Of a stretch of DNA of 64,000 bases, positions 43,118 through 52,269 are shown in pieces. The stretch's first letter is position 1. Each line of letters starts with the position of its first letter. A model generated the notes under the pieces. The model searched no databases. It was not told where the DNA came from and saw only the letters and a list, made by a program, of their open reading frames with translations. The translations under genes were made by a program, and so were the position numbers. This stretch comes from Flavipsychrobacter sp. (lineage in GTDB: Bacteria; Bacteroidota; Bacteroidia; Chitinophagales; Chitinophagaceae): NCBI GenBank assembly GCA_016787265.1, contig JAEUVF010000018.1, forward strand, positions 1 through 64,000, read 5' to 3'.

Positions 43118-44340
43118 GTCTGAATTATTTCGCTTGCGCCACGGCGGCTGGCAACAAATGCCGCTGCTTCACGGGATGCTTTCTCCAGCGCATCAGTATC
43201 CTTCAACAGCAGATTAAAACGATCTTCCAATTCCAGGGCAGTTGAAACAGCAAATCCGCCTCCTGCCTCAATCAGATCATTTGCTTCCGGAAACCGGTCA
43301 TAAACAGGGCCGTGAATCACCGGCACACCATATACCGCAGCTTCCAGAATATTGTGCAGCCCGTCATCCCCGAATCCCCCCCCCACATACGCCAGTTTAG
43401 CATATTTATACAGGCGCGATAACATTCCTATATTATCAATAATCAGCACATTCGCCTTTATTCCGTTTTCCTGAGCCTGTTTCCAGGCGGAGAAACGGAT
43501 CGTATGCTGGAATAATTTCTCCATATCCCGCAAATGTTCCTCATCTATTTCGTGCGGAGCGATGATGAACCGGATATCAGGATGGGTATTGGCAAAATGA
43601 TCCAGTTCTTCTTCATCTTCCGGCCAGGTGCTTCCGCAAACGATAACGGGAGATTGACCTATAAAACCTTCAATTTCCGGAATGGGTTCAAACTTGCCGG
43701 CAATGGCTGAAACCCGGTCGTATCGGGTATCTCCTGCCACGGTGGTTTTATGAATAGCGATCTTCTGCAACAGCTCTGCGGATGCTGTATCCTGCAGAAA
43801 GAGATGTTGAAAACAGGTGAGCATATGCCGGTGTAAGCGGCCATACCCCTTGAAAAAAGGTTGCGATTTGCGGAATCGGCCGGCAATCAGCAGTACCGGG
43901 ATATTTTTGCCTGCAAGCGTATTTAGATAATGATACCAGAATTCATAACGTACCCAGATAACAAGTGAAGGTTTGGCAATATCCACAAACTTGCGGGCAT
44001 TTTTTGCATTATCCATAGGCAGATAACATACATAATCAGCTCCTGCATAGTTTTTGCGGATCTCATACCCTGAAGGCGAGAAAAAACTAAGTAAAATACA
44101 ATGGTTAGGGTAGTTGGAGCGTATCCACTCCAAAATAGGCCGTCCCTGTTCAAACTCTCCCAGGGAAGCGCAATGCATCCAAACCATGGGCCGCTCATCG
44201 CTTTCGCGAAACCGGATCAATGACCGCTCCCAATCATTGCGGCCTTCCACCCATTTTTTTGCCTTGGGATTCCAGCGGGCTGCCAGTTGCAATGCCCACC
44301 GGTAGCAAACGATAAACAGATTATATAATAAAAGACTCAC
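43084..44340 (-). CDS. kdtA: 3-deoxy-D-manno-octulosonic acid (KDO) transferase
   Basis: Transfers KDO to lipid A precursor in lipopolysaccharide synthesis. The 418 residues have an N-terminal membrane anchor, the catalytic Glu region CASLGEFEQGRPI, PSLVIWVRYEFW, VCGSTWPEDEE, and YVGGGFGDDGLHNILEAA for sugar-nucleotide binding. The start codon is GTG at 44338-44340, 23 bases after an exact TAGCTTTG box. It is divergent from the nucleotide-sugar operon. Confidence 0.93.
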   Translation of the reverse strand: MSLLLYNLFIVCYRWALQLAARWNPKAKKWVEGRNDWERSLIRFRESDERPMVWMHCASLGEFEQGRPILEWIRSNYPNHCILLSFFSPSGYEIRKNYAGADYVCYLPMDNAKNARKFVDIAKPSLVIWVRYEFWYHYLNTLAGKNIPVLLIAGRFRKSQPFFKGYGRLHRHMLTCFQHLFLQDTASAELLQKIAIHKTTVAGDTRYDRVSAIAGKFEPIPEIEGFIGQSPVIVCGSTWPEDEEELDHFANTHPDIRFIIAPHEIDEEHLRDMEKLFQHTIRFSAWKQAQENGIKANVLIIDNIGMLSRLYKYAKLAYVGGGFGDDGLHNILEAAVYGVPVIHGPVYDRFPEANDLIEAGGGFAVSTALELEDRFNLLLKDTDALEKASREAAAFVASRRGASEIIQTYLEEKRLLTS

Positions 44341-44363
44341 TGAATCAATTGGTTAATGTGCAG

Positions 44364-44371
44364 CAAAGCTA
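44364..44371 (-). promoter_or_regulatory. -7 box TAGCTTTG of kdtA
   Basis: Exact TAnnTTTG match on the minus strand 23 bases before the GTG start of kdtA. It is back to back with the rightward operon promoter at 44381-44410. Confidence 0.5.
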
Positions 44372-44380
44372 AATTCAAAG

Positions 44381-44410
44381 TTCCACCCAACCTATATTTT
44401 GCTATTTTTG
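44381..44410 (+). promoter_or_regulatory. promoter of the nucleotide-sugar operon
   Basis: TTC (44381-44383), 19 bases, then TATTTTTG (44403-44410), an exact -7 match with a near -33 match. It precedes the aminotransferase ATG by 28 bases. Confidence 0.5.
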
Positions 44411-44438
44411 TGCCCATTTTAAAAGCGGAGGGAGAGTT

Positions 44439-45572
44439 ATGCGACCCATACAGATGGTTGATTTAAAAAAGCAATACCAGGAAATTAAAGCCGATGTAGA
44501 CGCGGCTATTCATGAAGTACTGGATTCAGCAGCCTTTATTAATGGTAAAGCTGTACAGGACTTCAGTAAGTCGCTGTCTGACTACCTGAATGTAAAGCAT
44601 GTCATTCCCTGTGCGAACGGAACGGATGCCCTGCAAATTGCCATGATGGCACTGGATCTTCAGCCTGGTGATGAGGTGATCACACCATCGTTCACTTATA
44701 TTGCAACAACTGAAGTGGTGGCCTTATTGCGCCTTCAGCCTGTATTTGTGGAAGTGGATCCCAAAACCTTTTGTATTGATCCGGCAGCTATTGAAAAGGC
44801 GATCACTCCCCGTACTAAAGCAATCGTACCGGTTCATTTATACGGACAGGCAGCCAACATGGAAGCTATCATGGAAATCGCAAACAGGCACGGATTGGCG
44901 GTAATTGAAGACAATGCGCAGGCAATAGGAAGTGATTATTATTATAAAGATGGTAGCTCGCGCAAGACCGGAACAATCGGAACAATCGGCTGCACTTCTT
45001 TTTTCCCCTCAAAAAACCTGGGTTGTTATGGTGATGGCGGTGCGATTTGTACCAATGATGATGAACTGGCTGATAAAATGCGTATGATCGCCAATCACGG
45101 CCAGAAAGTTCGATATTACCATGAGATGGTAGGTTGCAATAGCCGGCTCGACAGTATTCAGGCAGCAGTGCTGAATATTAAACTCCCCAAACTCGATCAG
45201 TACATCGATGCCAGGAGAAAAGCGGCAGATTTTTATGATCAGGCATTTGCCGGACATAAAAAAATTACAACACCATACCGCGATTCCAATAACAAACATG
45301 TCTTTCACCAGTACACACTGATTTTGGAAGGTGTAAACAGGGATGGCTTACACCAGTACCTTGCGGATAAGCAGATTCCATCCATGATTTACTATCCTGT
45401 ACCGGCGCACAGGCAGAATATGTTTGCTGCCCTGGGGGGGAATAAATTTGATCTTGCTGTAACTGACTGGTTGACCGAACGGGTGATATCATTACCCATG
45501 CATACGGAGCTGGAGCAGGAACAGTTAAACTATATAACAACGGAGGTTTTAGCCTACGTAGATAATAATTAA
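44439..45572 (+). CDS. DegT/DnrJ/EryC1/StrS sugar aminotransferase
   Basis: A PLP-dependent sugar aminotransferase of 377 residues that adds an amino group to a keto sugar nucleotide. PLP contacts include GTDALQIAM (60-70), EDNAQAIG (157-164) and the Schiff-base Lys192 in FFPSKNLGCYGDGG. It is first in a six-gene operon with UDP-glucose dehydrogenase 13 bases downstream. The exact sugar is not readable; a UDP- or dTDP-linked keto sugar for surface polysaccharide is likely. Confidence 0.9.
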   Translation: MRPIQMVDLKKQYQEIKADVDAAIHEVLDSAAFINGKAVQDFSKSLSDYLNVKHVIPCANGTDALQIAMMALDLQPGDEVITPSFTYIATTEVVALLRLQPVFVEVDPKTFCIDPAAIEKAITPRTKAIVPVHLYGQAANMEAIMEIANRHGLAVIEDNAQAIGSDYYYKDGSSRKTGTIGTIGCTSFFPSKNLGCYGDGGAICTNDDELADKMRMIANHGQKVRYYHEMVGCNSRLDSIQAAVLNIKLPKLDQYIDARRKAADFYDQAFAGHKKITTPYRDSNNKHVFHQYTLILEGVNRDGLHQYLADKQIPSMIYYPVPAHRQNMFAALGGNKFDLAVTDWLTERVISLPMHTELEQEQLNYITTEVLAYVDNN

Positions 45573-45585
45573 ACTTGAAATCCGA

Positions 45586-46908
45586 ATGAAAATTGCAGTT
45601 GTTGGTACCGGCTATGTTGGCTTGGTAACCGGAACCTGTTTTGCTGAAACAGGTAATGAAGTTATATGTGTTGACATCGATCAGTCAAAAGTGGATCGTT
45701 TGTCAAATGGTGAGATTACCATCTATGAACCTGGTCTTGAAAAATTATTTCTCCGTAACCTGAAAGAAGGCAGACTGAGTTTTACCACCAGCCTGGCCGA
45801 TGGAATAAAAGAAGCAGCAATTGTTTTTCTGGCGTTACCCACACCTCCAGGCGCAGATGGTGCAGCTGATCTTCGGTATGTACTGGGCGTGGCTGAAGAT
45901 ATTGGCAAATTGCTGACAGATTATAAAGTACTGGTTGATAAAAGTACAGTACCTGTTGGAACGGCTGATAAAGTACGAGCCGCTGTTGCAAAAAATTACG
46001 CTGGTGAGTTTGATATTGTATCCAATCCGGAGTTCCTGCGGGAAGGAGTAGCGGTAGATGATTTTATGAAACCGGATCGGGTAGTTATTGGCGTTAGTTC
46101 GGAACGCGCACGCAAATTAATGGGAGATCTTTATGCTCCCTTTGTACGTTCTGGTAATCCGGTGATTTATATGGATGAACGTTCCGCGGAATTAACCAAA
46201 TATGCAGCCAATTCATTCCTGGCAACCAAAATAACTTTCATGAATGAAATCGCTCAGCTTTGCGAAAGGCTGGGAGCAGATGTGGATATGGTTCGACTGG
46301 GAATTGGCAGTGATGATCGCATCGGTAAACGTTTTTTGTTTCCCGGAATTGGTTATGGCGGAAGTTGCTTTCCAAAAGATGTTCAGGCGCTTGTTCAATC
46401 AGCAGCACAGGCTGATTACGATTTTCGCATATTGAATGCCGTTATGGATGTAAATGAGAAGCAAAAGACTCATTTATTACCCAAGATCCGCCGGTATTTT
46501 GGAAATGAGCTGAAAGGTAAAAAATTTGCTCTCTGGGGATTGGCATTCAAACCTAATACAGATGATATCCGGGAAGCACCGGCTCTGTATATGATAGAAA
46601 CGCTGTTACGGGAGGGCGCTAGCATTACCGCATTTGACCCGGAAGCGATCCGCAATGTGAAGCAATTGCTCGGAGATAAAATATCGTATGCTGAAAATCA
46701 GTATGATGCACTACAGGATGCAGATGCATTAGTAATTGCCACAGAGTGGAATGAGTTCAGAACACCAGATTTTCTGAAGATGGTTACGCGAATGAAAAAC
46801 AAAGTGATTTTTGATGGCCGTAACCTGTTTGACACAAAGGCAATTGCCGAACTGGGATTCCACTATGAAAGCGTTGGAAGAAAAACCATCTCCGGATCAA
46901 AAAAATAA
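45586..46908 (+). CDS. ugd: UDP-glucose 6-dehydrogenase
   Basis: Oxidises UDP-glucose to UDP-glucuronate with two NAD. The 440 residues have the NAD-binding GTGYVGLVTGTCFAETG, TVPVGTADKV, NPEFLREGVAVDDFMKPDR, and the catalytic Cys in GIGYGGSCFPKD. The C-terminal UDP-binding region is present (GLAFKPNTDDIREAP). Its product is the substrate of the decarboxylase encoded next. Confidence 0.95.
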   Translation: MKIAVVGTGYVGLVTGTCFAETGNEVICVDIDQSKVDRLSNGEITIYEPGLEKLFLRNLKEGRLSFTTSLADGIKEAAIVFLALPTPPGADGAADLRYVLGVAEDIGKLLTDYKVLVDKSTVPVGTADKVRAAVAKNYAGEFDIVSNPEFLREGVAVDDFMKPDRVVIGVSSERARKLMGDLYAPFVRSGNPVIYMDERSAELTKYAANSFLATKITFMNEIAQLCERLGADVDMVRLGIGSDDRIGKRFLFPGIGYGGSCFPKDVQALVQSAAQADYDFRILNAVMDVNEKQKTHLLPKIRRYFGNELKGKKFALWGLAFKPNTDDIREAPALYMIETLLREGASITAFDPEAIRNVKQLLGDKISYAENQYDALQDADALVIATEWNEFRTPDFLKMVTRMKNKVIFDGRNLFDTKAIAELGFHYESVGRKTISGSKK

Positions 46909-46912
46909 CACT

Positions 46913-47902
46913 GTGAATAAAAGAATATTAATTACCGGAGCCGCAGGATTTCTTGGATCACACCTGTGTGATCGGTTTATTAAGGAAGGATACCGTGTGG
47001 TAGGAATGGATAACCTGATTACAGGTGATCTGAAAAATATTGAACATCTTTTTAAGCTGGAGCAGTTCGAGTTTTATCATCATGATGTAAGTAAATTTAT
47101 TCATGTACCCGGTAAGCTCGATTACATCCTGCATTTTGCCTCGCCTGCGAGTCCAATTGATTATCTGAAAATACCTATTCAGACACTGAAAGTAGGTGCC
47201 TTGGGAACACATAACTGCCTCGGACTTGCCAAAGCAAAAGGGGCTCGTATCCTGGTTGCTTCCACATCAGAAGTTTACGGTGATCCACTGGTGCATCCGC
47301 AAACAGAAGAATACTGGGGAAATGTAAATCCGGTTGGACCCAGAGGCGTTTATGATGAAGCCAAGAGATTCATGGAATCTATCACCATGGCCTATCATAC
47401 CTATCACCAGGTGGAGACCCGAATCGTTCGGATTTTCAATACTTATGGCCCGAGAATGCGACTTAACGATGGCAGAGCACTTCCCGCATTTATCGGACAG
47501 GCATTACGCGGGGAAGATCTGACAGTGTTTGGTGATGGTTCTCAAACCCGGTCTTTTTGTTATGTGGATGATCTGATTGAAGGAATATACCGACTGCTGA
47601 TGAGTGATTATACACATCCGGTGAATATTGGTAATCCGGATGAGATTACATTAAAGGAATTTGCAGAGGAGATCATTCGTTTGACCGGAACCGAGCAAAA
47701 AATCGTTTATCGACCATTGCCAACAGATGACCCTAAGCAACGAAAACCGGATATTACCAAAGCTACTGAGATCCTGGGATGGGCTCCCAAAGTAAATAGA
47801 TCAGAAGGAGTGAAGATTACCTATGAGTACTTCAAGTCACTTCCTTATGAAGAGCTCTTTAAACAACCCAAGGAATTTACTTCACCAAATCATAAACATT
47901 AA
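46913..47902 (+). CDS. UDP-glucuronate decarboxylase (UDP-xylose synthase) type SDR
   Basis: An extended short-chain dehydrogenase of 329 residues: NAD motif TGAAGFLGSHL, STSEVYGDP, YxxxK in YDEAKRF, and RIFNTYGPRM. It most resembles UDP-glucuronate decarboxylases, which make UDP-xylose, and the upstream ugd supplies UDP-glucuronate. The frame runs back to 46811. A GTG at 46913 gives the family start VNKRILITGAAGFLGSHL, four bases after the ugd stop, so I use it; the ATG at 46865 inside ugd is the alternative. Confidence 0.85.
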   Translation: MNKRILITGAAGFLGSHLCDRFIKEGYRVVGMDNLITGDLKNIEHLFKLEQFEFYHHDVSKFIHVPGKLDYILHFASPASPIDYLKIPIQTLKVGALGTHNCLGLAKAKGARILVASTSEVYGDPLVHPQTEEYWGNVNPVGPRGVYDEAKRFMESITMAYHTYHQVETRIVRIFNTYGPRMRLNDGRALPAFIGQALRGEDLTVFGDGSQTRSFCYVDDLIEGIYRLLMSDYTHPVNIGNPDEITLKEFAEEIIRLTGTEQKIVYRPLPTDDPKQRKPDITKATEILGWAPKVNRSEGVKITYEYFKSLPYEELFKQPKEFTSPNHKH

Positions 47903-47905
47903 TAC

Positions 47906-48961
47906 ATGTCCGGCATATTGATAACAGGTGGGGCTGGTTTTATCGGATCTCATGTGGTACGGTTATTTGTCAACAAGTATCCATCTTACAAGATCGTTAA
48001 CCTGGATGCCCTTACTTATGCAGGCAACCTGGAAAACCTCAGGGATATTGAACAGGCTCCTAATTATATTTTCGAAAAAGGGGATATCACTGATGAAGCC
48101 GGAATGCAGCAATTATTCGACCGGTACAATTTTGACGGTGTGATTCATTTGGCTGCAGAAAGCCATGTTGATCGCAGTATTGCAGATCCATTACAGTTCG
48201 TTAAAACAAATGTACTGGGTACTGCCAACTTGCTAAATGTGGTGCGCAAATCCTGGGCAGGACGTTTGGAGGGCAAGCGATTTTATCATGTTTCAACAGA
48301 TGAGGTTTATGGTTCGCTGGGTGAGGAGGGAATGTTTACAGAAGAAACCCCCTATGATCCAAGGTCTCCCTACTCTGCATCAAAGGCTGCTTCCGATCAT
48401 TTTGTGATGGCCTACTATCATACCTACCACTTACCGGTGGTAATGAGCAATTGCTCTAATAATTACGGTTCCCATCATTTTCCGGAAAAACTAATTCCGC
48501 TAATGATCAATAATATCCTGAACAAAAAACCATTACCCGTTTATGGAAAGGGTGAAAATGTGCGCGACTGGCTTTGGGTGGAAGATCACGCAAGGGCAAT
48601 CGATCTGATTTATCACAGAGGTGTACCCGGAGAAAAATACAATGTGGGTGGTTTTAATGAATGGAAAAATATTGACCTGGTGTATCTGCTTTGTTCCATC
48701 ATGGATCGTAAATTAGAACGTACGGCGGGTGAATCAGCTCAACTGATCACTTATGTAACCGACCGCCCCGGCCATGATTTGAGGTATGCTATCGATGCTA
48801 CCAAATTGAATCGGGAGTTGGGGTGGAAACCCTCACTACAGTTTGAGGAAGGACTGGAAAAAACAGTCGACTGGTACCTGAATAACCGGGAATGGGTGGA
48901 GCATGTAACCAGTGGAGATTATCAGCATTATTACAAAGAACAATACGAACATCGTTCCTAA
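47906..48961 (+). CDS. rfbB: dTDP-glucose 4,6-dehydratase
   Basis: Second step of dTDP-rhamnose synthesis. The 351 residues have GGAGFIGSHVVRLF, NLDALTYAGNLENL, AAESHVDRSI, STDEVYGSLGE, YSASKAASDHFV (YxxxK), NNYGSHHFPEKLIP and GRPGHDLRYAIDATK-like RPGHDLRYAID. It starts three bases after the previous stop. The rfbA gene for step one is not in the operon. Confidence 0.96.
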   Translation: MSGILITGGAGFIGSHVVRLFVNKYPSYKIVNLDALTYAGNLENLRDIEQAPNYIFEKGDITDEAGMQQLFDRYNFDGVIHLAAESHVDRSIADPLQFVKTNVLGTANLLNVVRKSWAGRLEGKRFYHVSTDEVYGSLGEEGMFTEETPYDPRSPYSASKAASDHFVMAYYHTYHLPVVMSNCSNNYGSHHFPEKLIPLMINNILNKKPLPVYGKGENVRDWLWVEDHARAIDLIYHRGVPGEKYNVGGFNEWKNIDLVYLLCSIMDRKLERTAGESAQLITYVTDRPGHDLRYAIDATKLNRELGWKPSLQFEEGLEKTVDWYLNNREWVEHVTSGDYQHYYKEQYEHRS

Positions 48962-49521
48962 TGAATTTCACAGAAACCGGAATTCCCGGACTCCTGATTG
49001 TTGAACCAACTGTTCATGGGGATCATCGGGGTTATTTTTTTGAGTCCTATAATGCAGCAGTGTTTGAAGCTGCAGGAATTCACTACCAGTTTATTCAGGA
49101 TAATCAGGCCAGATCTGGTTTTGGTGTGATTCGCGGATTGCATTACCAGCTTCCACCCTTTGCACAAACCAAATTAATTCGTGCACTGGAAGGCCGCATC
49201 CTGGATGTGGTGGTCGATTGCAGAAAAAACTCTCCCGCTTTTGGTAAAGTGTTCAGTATTGAATTAAGTGCAGAGAACAAAAAACAATTATTGGTTCCAA
49301 AAGGCTTTGCACACGGCTATTCTGTATTAAGCGAAACGGCAGAAGTGCTCTATAAATGCGATGCTTTTTACAATAAAGCGTCAGAAGGTGGAATCCACTT
49401 TGATGACCCCGCATTAAAGATCGACTGGCAGATACCAGTTGAAGCCAGAAAAATTTCTGACAAGGACAAAATACTTCCCCGCTTTGCCGATATTGAGCAT
49501 GTCTTTCAATTTGATTCATGA
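48961..49521 (+). CDS. rfbC: dTDP-4-dehydrorhamnose 3,5-epimerase
   Basis: Third step of dTDP-rhamnose synthesis. The 186 residues form a cupin: HGDHRGYFFESYN, QDNQARSGFGVIRGLHYQ with the catalytic His, DVVVDCRKNSPAFGK and VPKGFAHGYSVLSE. I use the ATG at 48961 because it overlaps the rfbB stop (TAATG) and gives the normal N-terminus; the frame from 48892 lies inside rfbB. Confidence 0.95.
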   Translation: MNFTETGIPGLLIVEPTVHGDHRGYFFESYNAAVFEAAGIHYQFIQDNQARSGFGVIRGLHYQLPPFAQTKLIRALEGRILDVVVDCRKNSPAFGKVFSIELSAENKKQLLVPKGFAHGYSVLSETAEVLYKCDAFYNKASEGGIHFDDPALKIDWQIPVEARKISDKDKILPRFADIEHVFQFDS

Positions 49522-50405
49522 AAAAAATACTGGTAACCGGTGCAAATGGTCAGTTGGGCTCAGAACTGCAGGAACTGTCGGTATTGTACAACGACCGATA
49601 CCATTTTTTATTTGTGGATCGCTCACAATTCCCGTTAGACCAGGAAGCTCAGATGGCTGACTTTTTTGCGCTGTATAAACCCGATTATTGCATTAATTGC
49701 GCGGCTTATACGGCAGTAGACAAGGCAGAAACAGAGCAGGAGCTGGCCATGCAGATTAATGGTAGGGCGGTTGGCATCATTGCCCGGTTATGCAGCGAAT
49801 ATGGCACCCGGCTGATTCATATATCAACTGATTATGTCTTAGATGGCAGCAGTTCCGTTCCGCTTGCTGAAGCTGCAGCGGTAAAACCTGTTAATTATTA
49901 CGGTCTTTCAAAACTAAAAGGAGAGGAGCTGGCGCTTGCATACGCGCCTTGTTCTATCATCATCAGAACTTCCTGGGTCTACTCTTCCTATGGAAATAAT
50001 TTTGTGAAAACCATGATCCGCCTGATGCGGGAACGACCTCAAATCAAAGTGGTGAATGATCAGATTGGAGCGCCTACTTATGGTGCAGACCTTGCAAAAG
50101 CAATCCTGCATATAATTGACCAACTGGATATGCCCGAAGGAGCATCCATTCCTGGCGGAATTTATCATTACTGTAATACCGGGAAAATCAGCTGGTATGA
50201 TTTTGCACGGGCTATCCAGGAGAAAATCCATGCAACTTGTGAAGTTCTGCCCATTCCTTCATCAGAGTATCCCACACCAGCCAAACGACCTGCTTTTAGC
50301 CTGATGGCCACAGAAAAAATTCAGCGTGATTTTGGAGTGGCCGTTTATCCCTGGGAAGACAGCCTGGATACCTGCTTATTGAAATTGCAGCAATCCCTGG
50401 CCTGA
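49518..50405 (+). CDS. rfbD: dTDP-4-dehydrorhamnose reductase
   Basis: Final step to dTDP-rhamnose. The 295 residues have GANGQLGSELQEL, NCAAYTAVDKAETE, HISTDYVLDG, YYGLSKLKGE (YxxxK) and RTSWVYSSYGNNFVKTM. It overlaps rfbC by four bases (ATGA) and is last in the operon. Confidence 0.95.
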   Translation: MKKILVTGANGQLGSELQELSVLYNDRYHFLFVDRSQFPLDQEAQMADFFALYKPDYCINCAAYTAVDKAETEQELAMQINGRAVGIIARLCSEYGTRLIHISTDYVLDGSSSVPLAEAAAVKPVNYYGLSKLKGEELALAYAPCSIIIRTSWVYSSYGNNFVKTMIRLMRERPQIKVVNDQIGAPTYGADLAKAILHIIDQLDMPEGASIPGGIYHYCNTGKISWYDFARAIQEKIHATCEVLPIPSSEYPTPAKRPAFSLMATEKIQRDFGVAVYPWEDSLDTCLLKLQQSLA

Positions 50406-50410
50406 TCTGT

Positions 50411-50746
50411 TTATCGTTGAGATTTTGGAAGACTGGCTCTGACCAGCTGATAAGAATGTTCAATCCATTCTTTAACCAGCCTGTCTGGTATGGAATTATC
50501 CATCAGAATTGTATTCCAGTGTTTTTTATTCATATGATAACCTGGCTGAACGGCCGGATATCGTTCTCTTAATTCAATCGCCTCATCCGGTTCGCACTTC
50601 AGGTTAATGCTTTCAAAAAAATCAACATCTGTAAGTGCAAACAATTTTCCTTTTACTTTGAATACAAGTGTTTCAGGTCCAAATGGAAATTCTTCGGAAA
50701 CATCCGGAAAGGACAGGCAAAATTGGCGGAATGATTCAATATCCAT
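50411..50746 (-). CDS. MmcQ/YjbR-family protein
   Basis: This 111-residue protein matches the MmcQ/YjbR fold: CLSFPDVSEEFPFGPETLVFKVKGKLFALTD, INLKCEPDEAIELRERYP and NKKHWNTILMD. The fold binds double-stranded DNA in some members and forms the C-terminal part of some phage-repressor-like proteins, but its role is generally unknown. It is convergent with rfbD (five bases between stops) and downstream of tRNA-Gln on the same strand. Confidence 0.85.
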   Translation of the reverse strand: MDIESFRQFCLSFPDVSEEFPFGPETLVFKVKGKLFALTDVDFFESINLKCEPDEAIELRERYPAVQPGYHMNKKHWNTILMDNSIPDRLVKEWIEHSYQLVRASLPKSQR

Positions 50747-50760
50747 TGGAATGGGAAGAT

Positions 50761-50789
50761 AATAAAAAAGCAGGTCGTTAAACCTGCTT
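50761..50789 (-). terminator. terminator after tRNA-Gln
   Basis: AAGCAGGT (50768-50775) pairs with ACCTGCTT (50782-50789) around a six-base loop; on the minus strand a T-rich tail follows. Confidence 0.85.
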
Positions 50790-50793
50790 TATG

Positions 50794-50864
50794 TTGCCCG
50801 ACCAGGATTCGAACCTAGACAAACAGAACCAAAATCTGTCGTACTACCATTATACTATCGGGCA
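50794..50864 (-). tRNA. tRNA-Gln (anticodon UUG)
   Basis: On the minus strand the acceptor stem TGCCCGA pairs with TCGGGCA. The anticodon stem ACAGA/TCTGT holds the loop TTTTGGT, so the anticodon is TTG. The T arm is AGGTTCGAATCCT. The U1-A72 closing pair is characteristic of tRNA-Gln. CCA is not encoded. Confidence 0.96.
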
Positions 50865-50884
50865 ATCCGTCCCTTAAGGGAGTG

Positions 50885-50916
50885 CAAAAATAAAGGGTGT
50901 GTCCATTTCTGCCAAA
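50885..50916 (-). promoter_or_regulatory. tRNA-Gln promoter, TTTG-N20-TATTTTTG
   Basis: On the minus strand TTTG (50913-50916), 20 bases and TATTTTTG (50885-50892) match the Bacteroidota consensus exactly. Transcription would start near 50879. A 10-base palindrome CCCTTAAGGG (50871-50880) lies at the start site, ahead of the tRNA. Confidence 0.7.
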
Positions 50917-50973
50917 AAAAAATTCTAAAATGGGGAGATCTTCTGGAATCGATCAATTGCTTAATTTTCAATC

Positions 50974-52269
50974 ATGTTAGCACCCTCCCGCAGAAATTTT
51001 CTGCAACAGTTATCGAAACTTGGTTTAGGCACCTTGTTTATGGGCACCACAGTACCAGCCTGGAGCCGACAATTGGAAGAAAGCTTTTTAAAATACCAGC
51101 ATATGCCCGCAGATCTGCTGGCCACGGAAGAAGATTTCTGGTACAGTATTCAACAGGCTTATACGGTTTCACCTTCTGTCATCAATTTGAATAATGGGGG
51201 GGTGAGTCCCTCTCCGAGAGTTGTTCAGGAAGCTATGAAACGATTTCACGACCTTAGTAATGAGGGCCCGAGTTATTTCATGTGGAGAATACTGGACCAG
51301 GGGCGGGAGCCTTTGCGTGCCAACCTGGCCAGGCTGGCAGGATGTGATGCCGAAGAACTGGCTATTCAACGGAATGCGTCGGAAGCACTGGAAACAGCCA
51401 TCTTTGGTATTCCACTAAAAGCGGGAGACGAAGTGGTGCTTTCCAAACAGGATTATCCCAACATGATCAATGCCTGGAAACAACGCGAAAAAAGAGACGG
51501 GATCAAGCTTGTTTGGATAAACCTGGAGCTTCCTTCAGAAGACAATGACTACCTGGCGCAGCAATATGTAAAAGCGTTCACCAGTCGCACACGCGTGGTG
51601 CATATCACGCACATCATCAATTGGAATGGACAAATAATTCCCGTTCGGAAAATAGCAGATCAGGCACATGCCAGGGGCATTGAGGTACTGGTAGATGGTG
51701 CACATAGTTTTGCGCATTTTCAATTTCGAATTGATGAACTGGGGGCAGATTATTTTGGTACCAGCCTGCACAAATGGCTCAGCGCCTGTATTGGAACGGG
51801 TTTCCTCTATGTAAGAAAAGAGAAGATTGAAAAACTGTATCCATTGTTTGGGGCACCGGTTGGACAGGAGTCCAATATCCGCAAATTTGAGAATCTTGGT
51901 ACAAGGCCCTTTTTCATTGAGCAGGCTATAGGCAAAGCGATAGAGTTCCAGGAAATGATTGGTGCAGAACGTAAGGAAAAACGGTTGCATTATCTCAAAA
52001 ACTATTGGATGGAAAGAGTAGGGAAGTTGCCAGGTGTGGAACTTGGTACTTCGTTACAACCAGGATTTGCCTGTGCTATTGGTCTTGTTGGAGTTAAGAA
52101 CCGAAAGCCGGCTGACCTGGATCAGTTTCTTTTCAATAAATACAAAATCCATACAGTTGGTATTGAATGGGAAAACATTAAGGGGGTTCGTATTACACCG
52201 CATGTGTACACCACAACCCGTCAATTGGATACCCTCGTACAAGCTATTACGGAGTTTGCAAAGACCTGA
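50974..52269 (+). CDS. class-V aminotransferase-fold PLP enzyme with Tat signal
   Basis: This 431-residue protein has a twin-arginine signal (SRRNFLQQLSKLGLGTLFMG), so it is probably exported folded with PLP bound. The enzyme part resembles isopenicillin-N-epimerase/cysteine-desulfurase-like proteins: LNNGGVSPSPRVV, RNASEALETAIFG, VLVDGAHSFAHF and the PLP lysine in TSLHKWLSACIGTGFLYV. The substrate is unknown. The 3' end overlaps the convergent cytochrome gene by 23 bases. Confidence 0.88.
   Translation: MLAPSRRNFLQQLSKLGLGTLFMGTTVPAWSRQLEESFLKYQHMPADLLATEEDFWYSIQQAYTVSPSVINLNNGGVSPSPRVVQEAMKRFHDLSNEGPSYFMWRILDQGREPLRANLARLAGCDAEELAIQRNASEALETAIFGIPLKAGDEVVLSKQDYPNMINAWKQREKRDGIKLVWINLELPSEDNDYLAQQYVKAFTSRTRVVHITHIINWNGQIIPVRKIADQAHARGIEVLVDGAHSFAHFQFRIDELGADYFGTSLHKWLSACIGTGFLYVRKEKIEKLYPLFGAPVGQESNIRKFENLGTRPFFIEQAIGKAIEFQEMIGAERKEKRLHYLKNYWMERVGKLPGVELGTSLQPGFACAIGLVGVKNRKPADLDQFLFNKYKIHTVGIEWENIKGVRITPHVYTTTRQLDTLVQAITEFAKT

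Noticed and set aside
44338..44340. GTG start of kdtA as sign of a truncated gene
   Set aside because: The N-terminal membrane anchor and full family length are present, so GTG is simply the start codon; tdk also uses GTG.
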